DNA of 64,000 nucleotides from Oxytricha trifallax. Taxonomy: Eukaryota > Ciliophora > Spirotrichea > Sporadotrichida > Oxytrichidae. Position 1 is the first letter of the stretch; each line of letters starts with the position of its first letter. Location: positions 62,001 through 126,000 of the forward strand of contig ARYC01000526.1 in NCBI GenBank assembly GCA_000711775.1. The letters are read 5' to 3'. Position numbers and translations under genes: made by a program. Below the pieces are notes generated by a model that was not told the origin of the DNA, made no database searches, and saw nothing but the letters and a program-made list of their open reading frames with translations. Positions 24,801 through 37,300 of the stretch are shown here, piece after piece.

Positions 24801-26400
24801 GTTTCTGAGTAGTTGGTTATAAGTATAGTTAGAGCTCATTTAAATAATAAGTTTTCTCTTTGCGTTAATAGAATCAAATTAATAATAAGAAATTAAAGTT
24901 TGCTAATAGATGCACAGCAATTTAAATCTATTAATATCCAATCATTATAATTAGTTAAGAGAAATTGATATTAAATAAATGTATTATTTTAATTAATTAA
25001 ATTTATTTTTTTCACAAATTATTAAATTAATAATTAATAACTTAAGAAAAATATTTAAAACTCATTTTCTTAATAAGTTTATATAAAATAACATTAATAT
25101 TAAAAGTTAAAAAATATGGTTAATACACTAACTTTAAATAATTTTCTCTCTTCAGTAAGCTTTCATTTTATCATTCTGATTTAAGTAATATTTAGTAAAT
25201 TTTTTTCAAACGAACATTTTTAAGATTTAATATGAAGCAAAATAACATAATCGAGACATTAATCTTGATAATTCCTCAGTATGAATCTTTTCCCAGTGTC
25301 CATATATATATATATAAAATATAATAAAACAATTAAAAAAATAAGATATTTGCAAATTTAATTGAATTTGGCAATATTTAGAGTGAAAGAATGAAAGAAT
25401 AGTAAAGTGATTGACTATTAATATTATTAATTTTAGAATTTTAACATGAAAAAGTATATGATAAAAATAAAATTAATAATTAGAATATTAGGAAAGTTAA
25501 ATTATTTTAATAATTATATATTCTGCGGATTTCTCTTTGATTAAATTTGAGAATATACAAACAATAAGGTTTGAATGATATTGTTAACCTTTTTTTTAAT
25601 TAATTTTAATGTTATTAAATATGAATAATTATTTATATTTGGAAAATTAAAAATAAATATTTTCAAAATATAATCATTTTGAAATTATTGAATTATAAAA
25701 TACTAAGCAATTTCTAATATTTTCATTGAATTATATTTATTATAATATTTAACTATTTAAATTTGCATTGGTTAAGTTTTTTTATTTTTAGTTAGTTGAA
25801 TTAAATTGGAAAAATTATTTTTTAACACAAAATTAAACTCAGCAATTATAAGGAGAAATATAATAATTTTTAAAAGATTTAACTAATATATCGTTAATCT
25901 ATATTTAATGTATAACCATTTTCGTTTTCAACAATAATTTAGTATATAAATATTATTTTAATATTAACAATAATCAGAATTATTAGCATATAATAATCTA
26001 AGCATAAAATCTTGAAGCTTACATAAGCAAATTGATTAATTTAATGAAAATAATTACATTTTCATAAAATATTTATAATTGAAAAAAAAATTGATTGGAT
26101 TTAATATGAGCTAGAAATTTAGTAAAAATTATAAGAAAAATTTATAATATTGTTAAGCTTAGTTTTAGAACAAGTCAGACTATCTAGAGGGATTTATTGA
26201 ATTTTCGATATATAAATATTTATGATGGGGTTCTAAAATCTTAATTATTAATTTTTTTTACAAATATTTATAAATCCTTGAGATATATATTCGTAAATTC
26301 ACATATCCTCCATAATTTACTTTATCTTATCCTTCTTATTCAATATCGAAATTTATAAGCTTACTATATAATTAACTCTGCATCACGCACATTTTATTAT
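21890..26400 (-). CDS. Dispersed coding pieces (MDSs) of an unrecognised, partly Q/N/H-rich protein
   Basis: Minus-strand pieces at about 21890-21985, 22155-22245, 22500-22620, 22675-22760, 22975-23160, 23470-23575, 23655-23805, 23900-24155, 24235-24305, 24375-24565, 24780-24880, 24895-24960, 25140-25180, 25215-25305, 25515-25560, 26155-26210 and 26270-26400. One junction can be solved: the 24375-24565 and 24235-24305 pieces share a 5-bp pointer (ATAAT on the coding strand), and joining there keeps the frame through VVVNNDNSSSQQLPVPLFSD. The ~24100 piece is His/Asn-rich (PYYHNHHQPHHQIDF), and the ~23700 piece has a basic SLKKRKV run that could be a nuclear signal. LNQNDKMKAY then TGA near 25146 could end a separate gene. 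No family recognised. 25,560-26,155 and 26,400-26,860 hold nothing I can support. Confidence 0.62.
23982..23993. other. Telomere-like C4A4C4
   Basis: CCCCAAAACCCC inside an apparent minus-strand coding piece (reads SKGVLGC). The frame is open on both sides, which argues against a chromosome end here. Confidence 0.6.
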
Positions 26401-26860
26401 TGAAAATGAATATTAAATTTAAATTACATTTAAAAAAATTACAGAATATTTTAAATATAAATTGTATATTATAATTGATTAAATTTAAAGTTAAATAATA
26501 AAACTAAATATTATTATATTAATTTAATTGTCAAGTATTTTTTAATTATAAATATACCGTGATATTACTAATAATTAAATTAAAATAAATTTAGAATCAA
26601 TTTAAACTATTTTGATAAATCTTTTCATTGATTTATTTTCAAATTAAAAATTGTTTGAAGTTATTGATGTATTCAAAATAAACTTATTCTTATTCCTTAT
26701 TTATAACTTTAAAATAAAAAGATGTTAAATTTATTTACATTAATATAACAATTTATTAAATTTTTTTATCATTAAGACAAAATATTGACAAATTCTTGGT
26801 GAGAAAAAAAACTTGTTACTTAGTATATTTAGCAATTTAAAAAATAATAATTAGTTATCT

Positions 26861-28849
26861 TCAATAAATAAAGTCTCTTTCAAAGTTAAATCTTTTATTT
26901 TTATGATTTTTGAAACTGTGTCTTACATTCTCCAATTCATCGCTCTCATTGCTAGTTTATGAATTTATCTCCTCATTGACATTATCATAGTCGTTATAAT
27001 GAACATCATTTTACAGACAAATTTGATTGTTCCAATTCTCAATTTAATTACTAGATTTATAGGGAACTAATTAAAGTTCATTCTCAGAACTAGAATTGTT
27101 TTATTATAATTAAATTCTGTTTTAAATTGCTTAATCGCTAATTTTATGGTTACCATGACGTTAAATTTCTCTCTCAATTCTTTTGCCTAGTTTGAATTGC
27201 TCAAATTTTTTACTAATGTTTTGCTATTTTAGTGCTTCTGTTTAAGCTTTGAGATTAACTTCACCTTAATATTCAGGGCCTCTTTTCCTCAAGAATTTTA
27301 AATAATTGTGAGCTAATGCTTCCTTTTTAATATGAATTAATTCCTGGTCAGTTAAATCTTTTAATTTTGATGTCTAATTTAAGCTTTAATTTTGCAATTC
27401 TTTCCCACCTTCAAATTTAATTATACAGCCAGTTAAGTTTAGCTTCTTGAGATTTTATAGTTTAATTCTTCGCTTTAATCTGTGACAGTCTACTTTCATG
27501 TGAGGATATTTAACTTTAAAAACTTCAAGCTTTGGGAATATATTGCAACATAAAATTGCAAAAACTGACTACTCTTCTGTAAAACCTGATATAGATAATA
27601 GCTTTAATTCTTTCTTAAATTTTCTTCCCTCTTAGATGACTTTCTTTATAAGATCTATGCGCATAGCTGGTGGTGTCTTTTTTATTGGCATTTTAAGTAC
27701 AAGTTCCTCAAGTTGATCAGTAAAAAGTTAAAAATAATCTTTCTTGATAATTATATTGTCTAAATATGCTCTTTTAACGAAAGGAAATAGTCTATCACAG
27801 TTCGTCTTTACAATCAATTTTGAATCTACAAGTTTTAAGTCCTCACAAGCCATATTTGCATCAAATTTTTGGAATCTTAGCTCACTGTTGTAGATTTAGA
27901 TTTTCTTAGGTGGAGATACCAAATAATTTTCTGAAGATTTAAGGTATAGGAGACAATTTTCCAATATTACTTCTTTAACATCATAATAACTCAATAGTTC
28001 CATAAATTTCTCAGTATTTTCATCTTCATCATGAAAATTATAGATTGAAATATGCATCCTGATCTTTGGCTAGAACAATCTTATATTAGCCAGCATATAT
28101 TCATAGTCCATGCCATTTTAAATATTAATTTGTAGTAGATTGATTTATTTTGCTATCCAGCAAGGTCTGCGCCTTGAATCTCTTGGAGCCTTAGGTTTGT
28201 ATATATAGCAGTTAAAATCAAAATTTATTGTAAATTTTCTGATCGGAAAGTACAAATGCAAGTTATCTGAGAGGAAAAATCTTATCTGTTTACTAAGAAC
28301 TGAGATATTAAGCATTCATACCCCATATCCCTTAAGTATGTTTAAATTATTTGTTTTTTAAAGAAAAAATTAAGTGTCAAAATTATAAATCTAATGTGAT
28401 ATCGAATATCACACAAAATTGGGGATATATTAAAGAAAATAGTGAAGATATTTTTTTAATAGCTGGTAATGTTTTAAAAAATTGAATTTAAAAGTAAAGA
28501 CTAATAAATTTATAAAGAATTCTTTTATAAATATTATAAAGAATTTCTATTAAAATTATTTGATAAATGATCAAATTATAAAGAATAATCTATTAAATGA
28601 TTTCATGTTGAAAAGTAAAAAAATAGTTTAACAGTTATATGATATAAAAATAGCAATTTTTAATGATTAATTGCAGTTAAATTAGGTTTAAAATTAGTTA
28701 ATAAGTAACTCGATATAAATAACTCTCCTGTACGCAAATATTTATACAAAAAACAAAAAGAGATTTGGGTTTATAATTGTTTTTCTCAAAGTTAAGAATT
28801 TTATAATTCGTTTTAAGACATCAGTGCTATCAAAAGGTAATAGTTCCAT
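26861..28849 (-). CDS. F-box/LRR-like protein A
   Basis: The main uninterrupted reading frame runs from ATG at 28313-28315 to TGA at 26861-26863 (485 codons with TAA/TAG = Gln). A TGA lies directly before that ATG in frame. A further piece at 28695-28849 starts MELLPFDSTDVLKRIIKFLT, which looks like an F-box-type N-terminal helix pair, so the true start is probably 28849 with an IES of about 380 AT-rich bp between. LRR-like strands such as LKKLNLTGC and KELKLLSISGF occur, and the last ~120 residues are Q/N/E-rich. Such proteins usually act as substrate adaptors of SCF ubiquitin ligases; that role is inferred. Gene B lies upstream in the same direction and looks like a relative. Confidence 0.72.
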
Positions 28850-29069
28850 TTAGAAATATTTTGAGACAAAATCTGTATAATTAAATTATTTAATTATAAA
28901 TATTTGAATTAATTTATTTGTTTATTATAAGTTTGAATAATTGGACAATAATTAAGATAAATATTACTTTAAGATATAGAATATATTTTTGAGAATAGAA
29001 TTTTAGTTAAATTTTTTATGAAATTAAGGTTATCAAAATATAATCACAGCTGAGTCAGATAACTTTAAA

Positions 29070-30705
29070 TCAATAGTTAAGGAAGGTAAAGTCTATCGTT
29101 CTTTGTAAGCTCTCCTCAGGCAATGTAAACTTTATATGAATCCTGCTTGTATCATCAGTAACTTTCGAAATTTACAATGGTTTGTCAATTATGTTTAAAG
29201 CTTACACTTCAGTATTGTTCATAACCATTTTAAGATTGAAGAATGCCCCCTTATTTATGAATACCATCCTTGTCAATTGCTTGTAATGCTGCATGTTGAT
29301 TAAAAGTTTGATAAATGTCTCTTCATCCACTTGGCCCTCAAACTCTAGGATTCTTAAATTGCAGAACTTCTTCATGTAGAAAACTACATGATAAACAATG
29401 TTGAAGTTTAGAACTCCATAGTAATCATTTCCAAGCAACACTAACTCTTCAACAGTTTCAGTGATTGGTCTCCAAGCAAATTCAGGGTTCTTAATATAAG
29501 AATCTCTACAAATAAATCTTTTAGCTTCTGGGAAGACTGGCACACTACACTTTCCATAAATAATGGTTGATTTCTTGACAACTATTTCATTAACTTTGAT
29601 CTTATCCTTTATCCAGAATTTCACAAATGAGTCAATGAGGTAAAGCTAAATGCAATCTTTAAGTAAAAGTCCTTATGTCTTCTGTTCTTAGAAATTGCAT
29701 TTCTTAACTACAAGTCTCCTAATTGGTATGTCTTTGAATCTTTTTAAAACCTCTTTGATGTCTCTGTCACTATCATCCATGCCATTAAGTTCTAGCATCA
29801 ATCTCATGCGCCCTCTAAAAGGCCTAAAAAATTCCAATAGCCTGTCAACTCTTTCTAATCTAGCGTCTTATCTCATTATGACTCCTAAGTAGTTTAGTCT
29901 TTTTGCTATGTATATTGGTAGTTTCTTCAGAATTTTAGTAGTTCCACTTAGATCTACAGTTATAGACCGCTCTTTACAAAGCACCTCATATTTTTCAAAT
30001 ACCAATTTCCTTGTATCTTTGTTTATAGTAGCAAGCTTAGTGAATTACATTTGAAATGTCATGTATCTCACTACTCTTAAGTAGCTTTCATTTGCCAACT
30101 TTTTAGTCAGCAAGTTTTTCCTATTGTTAAAGACATTTAATCGAGGAAGACCATTTTGACCTCCATATGAGTTTAGTCCTCCTTTTTTTGCGGTTAAGAT
30201 CTTTTTGGTAAATACTGTGTTCATTGTTTTCTAAAATATATTGCTTAGCGTGGTTAAGTTTCTTTGGTTCTAAATAAGGTTAATATTGGGTTTACTAAGT
30301 AAGAGTGTCTGAGGATTTGAAGTTACGGAATATTCAAATTGATTGTCTGTTATGAGTTGAATATTTGGTTAATTAATTTCAAAGTGCAATTATTTATATA
30401 GAATTTCAGTCAATCTACTAAATTTCTGGTATAACCGAAAACCTTTTAGAATTTTTCCCCTTATCATACTAAAAGCTAATAATTTTAATTGAATATAAGA
30501 TTGGATTTATAGATTTTGAAAGGCTTGGATGGTAAACGGTTTTAACTTTGATCTTTGGTTAATTATTATTATATAAATTTGTTAGTTTATTTAAGACATA
30601 AAATTTAAACCGGGGGTAAGTTTTCAATTAAAATGTACTCATTATAAGGAATTATTTAAATCCTAAGTACGAGTCCTTACCCAAATCTTAATCACAGAAT
30701 AAAAG
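29070..30705 (-). CDS. F-box/LRR-like protein B
   Basis: Minus-strand frame ending in TGA at 29070-29072 and open without interruption up to about 30590. An ATG stands at 30222-30224 and an earlier one at 30465-30467 (MIRGKILKGFRLYQKFSRL); the coding look continues further still (LKPFTIQAFQNLQIQSYIQ). A piece at about 30600-30705 (DLGKDSYLGFKQFLIMSTFQ) may be the first exon or MDS. Leucine-rich repeat-like segments (CNLRILEFEGQVDEETF, VEELVLLGNDYYG) resemble gene A. Several internal codons are TAA/TAG. No clear IES is visible in over 1.4 kb, unlike most genes in the window. The exact start is unresolved. 30,706-31,180 holds only a possible piece at ~30,880-30,925. Confidence 0.68.
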
Positions 30706-31306
30706 ATAGTCAATTATTATAATTTTTAATATTGCTAGGAGAAAAATATTTCTTATATTTAATAAGTAAAGCTAAAAAAGGGATCTGTATTTCTATTATA
30801 GCAATACTTAAAAAATTGGATTTTAATAAATTGTTTATAGGTATTTTAATATTTAGCTTTATTAAATAACTTTTTTATTTATACCATCGCACCAGCCGTT
30901 CTACTTTCATTTGAGATTTTAATTTAAAAGAATGGCACTATTAAAAGTTAAATTTAATATATTGATCATTTTGGGTTATTATCGTTTGATTTAAAGTTCT
31001 AATAATTTTTTTCTAACACAACAAAAGCATTTACATTATATATTTTAGAACAAGATTTTCATAGAATATATGAGATAATGCTTGTAAAAGGTAAAAATTT
31101 CATGAAATATATGTTTAAAGTGAATAATTTAAATTAGTAAATTAACTAGGATAAATTGATTTGCAAAGAAATAAAGTGAAAACTATTACATCTTCACCCA
31201 TCTCCTCATGCAAACACCTTGATAAGAAACTTTCAATTATATATTCAATGTAAGAATAGTATAAAAATATTAGAGAATGGATTATTAAATTTATTTAATA
31301 CTCAAT

Positions 31307-34300
31307 TAACTTTAATTCCAGATTGATTAAGTTTAATTTGAAAGATAAGTGGTAGCCTTTACCGCTTTATCTCATCATAATTGTTCGGATATTTAGGAAG
31401 TATTATTGGTTGAGTTTACCATTTAATTTGCAAATATTTTGTTCTTAGATTGTTACTTTGGCTTAATGTTAATATCAAAATTTTTGAGTATAGTAAATAG
31501 TGTTTATTATATAATTGGTAACTTAACAATTGTGATTATAATTATTATATAGAATATATTATAATATCGTTGCTGTCATTAATATTTGACTGAAGGTTAG
31601 CCATGTTAATTTTTTGATAATCGTTATTTTTAATTTTAGCTGCAGAATTGAACTCCTAATCGTTAGGAGGAGTGATTGCTTCATTAGTATTTTAAGTATT
31701 TCCATTGCTGCTTGTGGTGCTGTTTATGGTTTAGTGAGCATTTGGACCGTTTTCATTTGCAGCTAGTAACTTCTTTTTGTAACTATCGTCCAATTTGTAG
31801 ATTGGCTTGAATATTTTAGATGAAAATAAATATTGAAAGTGGAGTATCTACCAATAAGTGGGAAAAGAAATAGTTATATTTGAATATCTTGAGCATTAAA
31901 GAGGAAAGTACGACACTGATGCTACTTGCAGCCATAGCTCCACCTGCTAACATGGGGTCTAGTCTGAAACCACTTGCTGGATAAAGTACACCCATAGCAA
32001 TGGGAATCAAAAGAATGTTGTAAAGGAAGGCCCACACAAAGTTTTTTTTAAAAAAAATGATTATTTAATTTGGATAAGTTGATCTTGATTCTACGGAATG
32101 AAGACCTTGAAATTCTAATAGCATTGACCACATCATACAAATTATCCTTCATCAGCACAATACCTGCAGCATTAACAGTGATTTCACTGCCACTATTAAT
32201 AGCGACTCCGACATCAGCCTGAGCAAGAACTGGACTATCGTTGATTCCATCACCAACAAACATAACAATTTCCTTTCTTTCTTTTTGGAATCTCTCCACA
32301 GCTTTCTTTTTGTCCTCTGGATAGGCTTTGTACACCACATCTGCTGTGTCTATTCCTAAATGTCTGGCTACTTTATATGCTGCGTGTTAGTTGTCTCCAG
32401 TTATCATTGCAACTCTCAGTTTCATTACTTTACGGAGGTATTGCTAAAAACTTGCCAACGAACAATTTGAATGAATCATTACAGACAATTCCAAAACAAA
32501 TTATAATAAATTCGCACAATAATTGACTACTTCTCTTGATTCTGGTTTGGCAAGATGAGTCTCCTCGAGTGAGAGAATAAGTTAGGGTACTCTGTTTACT
32601 GATACCAAGATTACTGTGAGGCCTTCTTGCTCCAACAAGTCGATATTGTTCTTTAATTCATCCTATTTACATAATATGTTAAGCAAATGTTGATTCAATC
32701 AAAGATAGATAAAAAGAGAACATATTGTAATCTTGGTACATAAATCCAATGATTAGTTTCAGGAATTAATTAAATTGAAGATAAATTCCCTTATTTATTG
32801 AAATTAAAAAGAATGTTTTAAATGTGAACGAAATAGCTTGTTCACGTGTGTCTTTAATTACTAATTTAAAGATATTAAAACTATAATTGGATATTTAATC
32901 ACAAATATAAAGATGGGAAATAATTGCTGTGCTAATAGAGATCTTAGCTTCATTGAAGAAGGATGTAAGTTCATTTTACTTTGATTCTCATTAATTTTTT
33001 GAAAATCTCTAAGAAATTTCAAATGATTATTCACTGTTTTGCTTTTTCTAAATATATCTGTGTTTCTAATTGAACATTTTTAATAGAGGTTTTACCAATT
33101 GAGAGGTCAAATTATTTTAATAGATTCCTTTTAGTAATTTATACTTGTCATTTTTTTAAGTATAAAAAGTTAAATAATTAAAGAGAGAAAAAGAAGATTT
33201 AAGACAGATTTATCTAGAGCAGTGAACAAAGTTCATCTACATAACGAAGTTTTGGCCCATCAACAAGTGCTTGATTTCGATTCATACAAATCAATTATGG
33301 GCCTCATTAATGCTTATGTCACTGAACTTACAGACAGGAAAAATGAACAGGAATTCGAAAGAAGAATTGAGCTATTATTTAGAAATTATATGAATTCTGT
33401 TAAGTGATGAGAAGTTTAGAGAACCAAAAATTAGAAAGTGTTAATTTTTGTGTTTTTTTAATATTGAAACAAGGAGATGAGAGCAAAGCGACTTATGAAC
33501 GAATGATCTTTGACATTTGCCTTTACCAATCACATATCTAAGAGGCACTTCTCAAACTTGCTCAAGACTCACTTGAAATCCCAGACGAGAGCATCATTCC
33601 TAATTAAATATTTCCTTTATATTTCTCAAACATCTCTTAGTTCATATAGGTTTGAGAAAGTTTCCATCATGACTTGAGTGGAATATTGTCTTTTAATTTT
33701 TAGTGATGGTGAACTCTCATGATACTTATTCAACTCGTAAGCTTTTATTCGATCACATGAACGAAGAAATCGAGAAACGCGCTGATAGATACCAATAAAA
33801 AATGACTAAGAAAAGACTCGGAGAGTTGGATGAGAAAGTCATTAACGAAGCATACAATCACTTCTCAGAGTAATTTTTAAGCCTATTATATTAGTAATTT
33901 ATAGAATTCTTAAAAAATAGAGTTATATATATTTACTATAAAATTATCTTGCTAGAGTAATTGAGCAAGGCCAACTAGATGATGCTTGACAACCCAGACT
34001 AGATCAACTCAGACAACCACATCAACTACATTCAAAATCATTATTATATAAATTTAATGACAAGTAACTTATTCATTTTGTATAATTTTGATTGAAGAGA
34101 AGAGCTTGATGTTGGAGGATGAAGCATTTCTGAAATATGGAATTAAATTCCAAGACTTTAGAGCAATAGTAAATAGGAAAAAAGAGCATTAAGAGACCCC
34201 AATAGCTGAAGCTTGAATCAATTTACTTATTGTCGCACTAGACTGTATTTATATAATAATATTTTATTATATTAAAATAAAAATATGTTTATTCAGTTCA

Positions 34301-37300
34301 TATATTTTTTCTTTGTGAAATATCCAATAGTATTTTACCAAAAATAAAAAAAATAAATATATCAATATAATAAATAAATTTAATTGATTTAGACTGAACA
34401 AAGAAGACATATTACGTTTGAACAGATTAGATACAGAATTTTGAAGTAATATATAATACCAATACACAAATTTAAACATAAAAATTAACTTAAAAATTAT
34501 ATTTATTTTCTTATATATTTTATATATATAGCTCTTTATTTGGTGTTACCAATTAAATTTAAGAATTTTTGATAAAATAAAAATTAATAGATTTTTATAG
34601 AAATTATAATTTTTATAATTAATCAAAGATAGATAAAGTTTTTATGAAATTTTTATCAGTTGACTTACATCCAATTGAATGTTAAAGGCTTTTGTGAGTT
34701 TATCGTTTCCGCATAGTATTTCAAGTTATTCATATAATATTAATATATTATGTTATTATGATAATAAAGAACTTTTAAATATTCTAAATTTTTGTAGTTA
34801 TAATTTGATATAAATTGATAATATAAATATTATAATATATAAAATTATTCGTTGGATTATTTATCATTAATAAGAGCAACAACTCCCTCACCATCTCTGT
34901 TCTTAAACTCCTTCACATTGAATTTGTTGTTCATCTCCTCTATCTTGCTTGGTATAAGTTTCAATAATATTAATTATGAAATTAGCGATTTTAAATTTAA
35001 TTATGATTAATTCCTAGTATAATATATAATCTTTTTAATTAAGAGAAGTGTTTACTTCAAGTTTGAAGTGCTCCTTGATTGAAATGAGGTCTTTGACTTA
35101 TGGTGTTCCAGAAGTCAATGTGCCAGTCTTATCGAATACAATATATTCATATTCTTGGAAAATAATAGATTGTTTCTCCAACACATCTCCACCTTTAATT
35201 AGAACACCAAATGATGCTGCAAATGTGGTAATAATAAATCAAAATAAATTTTCAATAAATATTTTACTTCAATTTAATTTTATTCATAAATACTTACAAA
35301 TATATTATAAAATAAAATAACCATAACAGCTGTGGGAGTTGCAAGGCCTAAAGCGCATGGACAGGCAATAACTAAAGTTGAAATTCCAAAGCTAAAAGCA
35401 AACTCAAACTTAGTCTGTGATCCAAAGTCAATGCTCTATAATTATTAATAGTTTTATAGTTTTATATCAATTGTTTTAAGTTTATTAAATGTCATTATAT
35501 AATTAAATTTTTAATTACAGATATAATAACCTGCGTCAGAGTATGTGATACTGAACCAAATACACCAAGTAATCAATGTCAATAAAATGACCAAGGGTAC
35601 GAAATATTAAGAAATTCTATCTGCGAGGCCTTGAATGGGAGCACGGGCATTTTGAGCATTTTCAACTAATTTTATGATCTAATTTATAGAGGAGTTTTCT
35701 GCAGTCTTAGCACGAAAAATATATATATAAATTAATTACATAATCTAGTAAATGACTAATAAAACAAATGAAATTATTTTCATAAATTAGTTTGAATTTA
35801 ATTTATAAATTAACTTTGCTTGGTATAAGAGAAGCAATTTTCTTGACAATAGCCTTGGCGAGTGGATGTTCTGAACCTTTTTCAGCCAAGTAAGTTAAGT
35901 ACATCATGAAATCCTTATCATCTGAGGATCCTTCAAGTTGGATTTGCTTTTATATTTTATTTTCTTACTAAAAGGGAGATCTATATATATTTATTATTTA
36001 ATCGAATACAATTGTTGTAATAGAAGAAATCTTCTCCAAAAGATCTCAATATTTATCCAAATAATTATGCTGCAATTCCTGTACCTACCATAACAGCTTT
36101 AAATTAATTTTATGAAATCATGAATTTTATAATAATTAAATGCATCTTTTATGTTACAATTTTAGATATTATTTCTGGAGTCTTAGTAACCTTCATAATT
36201 AATTGACCTTGAATGAGAATGCTTCCACCAAACAAAGAAGATCCTATATCCTTATGAATGGGTTTTGCCTCACCAGTCAGCATAGCTTCGTTGCATATAC
36301 CTTTTCCAAAGATCAAAAGCCCATCAACTGGAATTCCTTCTCCTGGGTAGATCAAAACTAAGCCCTTTTTGGTTTTTTTTTTAAAAAAAAAGGATTTGGT
36401 TATATTCAAAACATAAAGTATTATCAATTACTCTAATAAAAACTAAGTCGCCTACTTAAAGGAGATCAACTTCAATATCCTTAGTTTTCATATCCAGACT
36501 AACGATTGGCTTTTGTTTTTAAGCGGCACTAATATCAACTAAATGAGCTTTAGTGATTTTAAGTGAAGCCAACTAGGATAGTTTCTCTACAGTTTTCTTT
36601 TTTGAAATTGCCTCGAGATATTTACCTAATAAGATAATGGTTATCAGAGCACTTGAAATCTCAAAGTTGTGAGAAAGTTCTTGCACCATCATTTAAAACA
36701 TTTCTTAATCATGCATATCATGCTCATCATAACCAATTCCAATGTTTACTACACCATAAAGCCAAGCTGCGGTGGTTCCCATCATAATTAAGACGTCCAT
36801 ATTGGCAGATTTGTTTCTTAAAGCTTTGAAAGAGTTTATGTAAAATTGGGCTCCCATTACAACCTAAATAATTGTGGCAAAGATGGCATTTAGGTACACA
36901 TAAAGTGGTATACCATTCCATCCAGTGTAATCTGTTATGAACTCTGGTTTTGTGTATGGTATTATATAAATGAGCACAAGAATGGGCAAGATCATTCCTA
37001 AACTGACAAAGAACTTAATTCCATGTCTTCTAACAGCCTCGTTTACGATTACCCTAATGTCAGATTTTTCAGATTATGCCTCATATTTAGCATCAAATCC
37101 CAAACATTCAACTTCATCTATCATAGATCTGATACCAATCTCATTTGGCTTATATTTGAGGGTAGCTTTATGAGTAAGGAGAGAAACGCTTGCACTTACA
37201 ATACCAGGAACGGTCTTTAAATGATTCTCTATAGTTTACTAACAACTTGCACAAGTCATTCCTGAAATTATAAGTGTACAGGCTTTTATCACTTTAGCTT

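Larger units (their letters stand above)
35703..36186 (-). other. 8-bp pointer pair joining actuator domain to TM5 MDS
   Basis: AGTCTTAG at 36179-36186 and 35703-35710. Keeping one copy reads [20 protein letters not shown], the expected linker from actuator domain to the fifth helix. The excised interval holds the displaced N-domain MDS and a decayed ATPase fragment. Confidence 0.88.

Noticed and set aside
29695..29892. 65-residue plus-strand frame
   Set aside because: Antisense to the uninterrupted F-box/LRR-like gene B.
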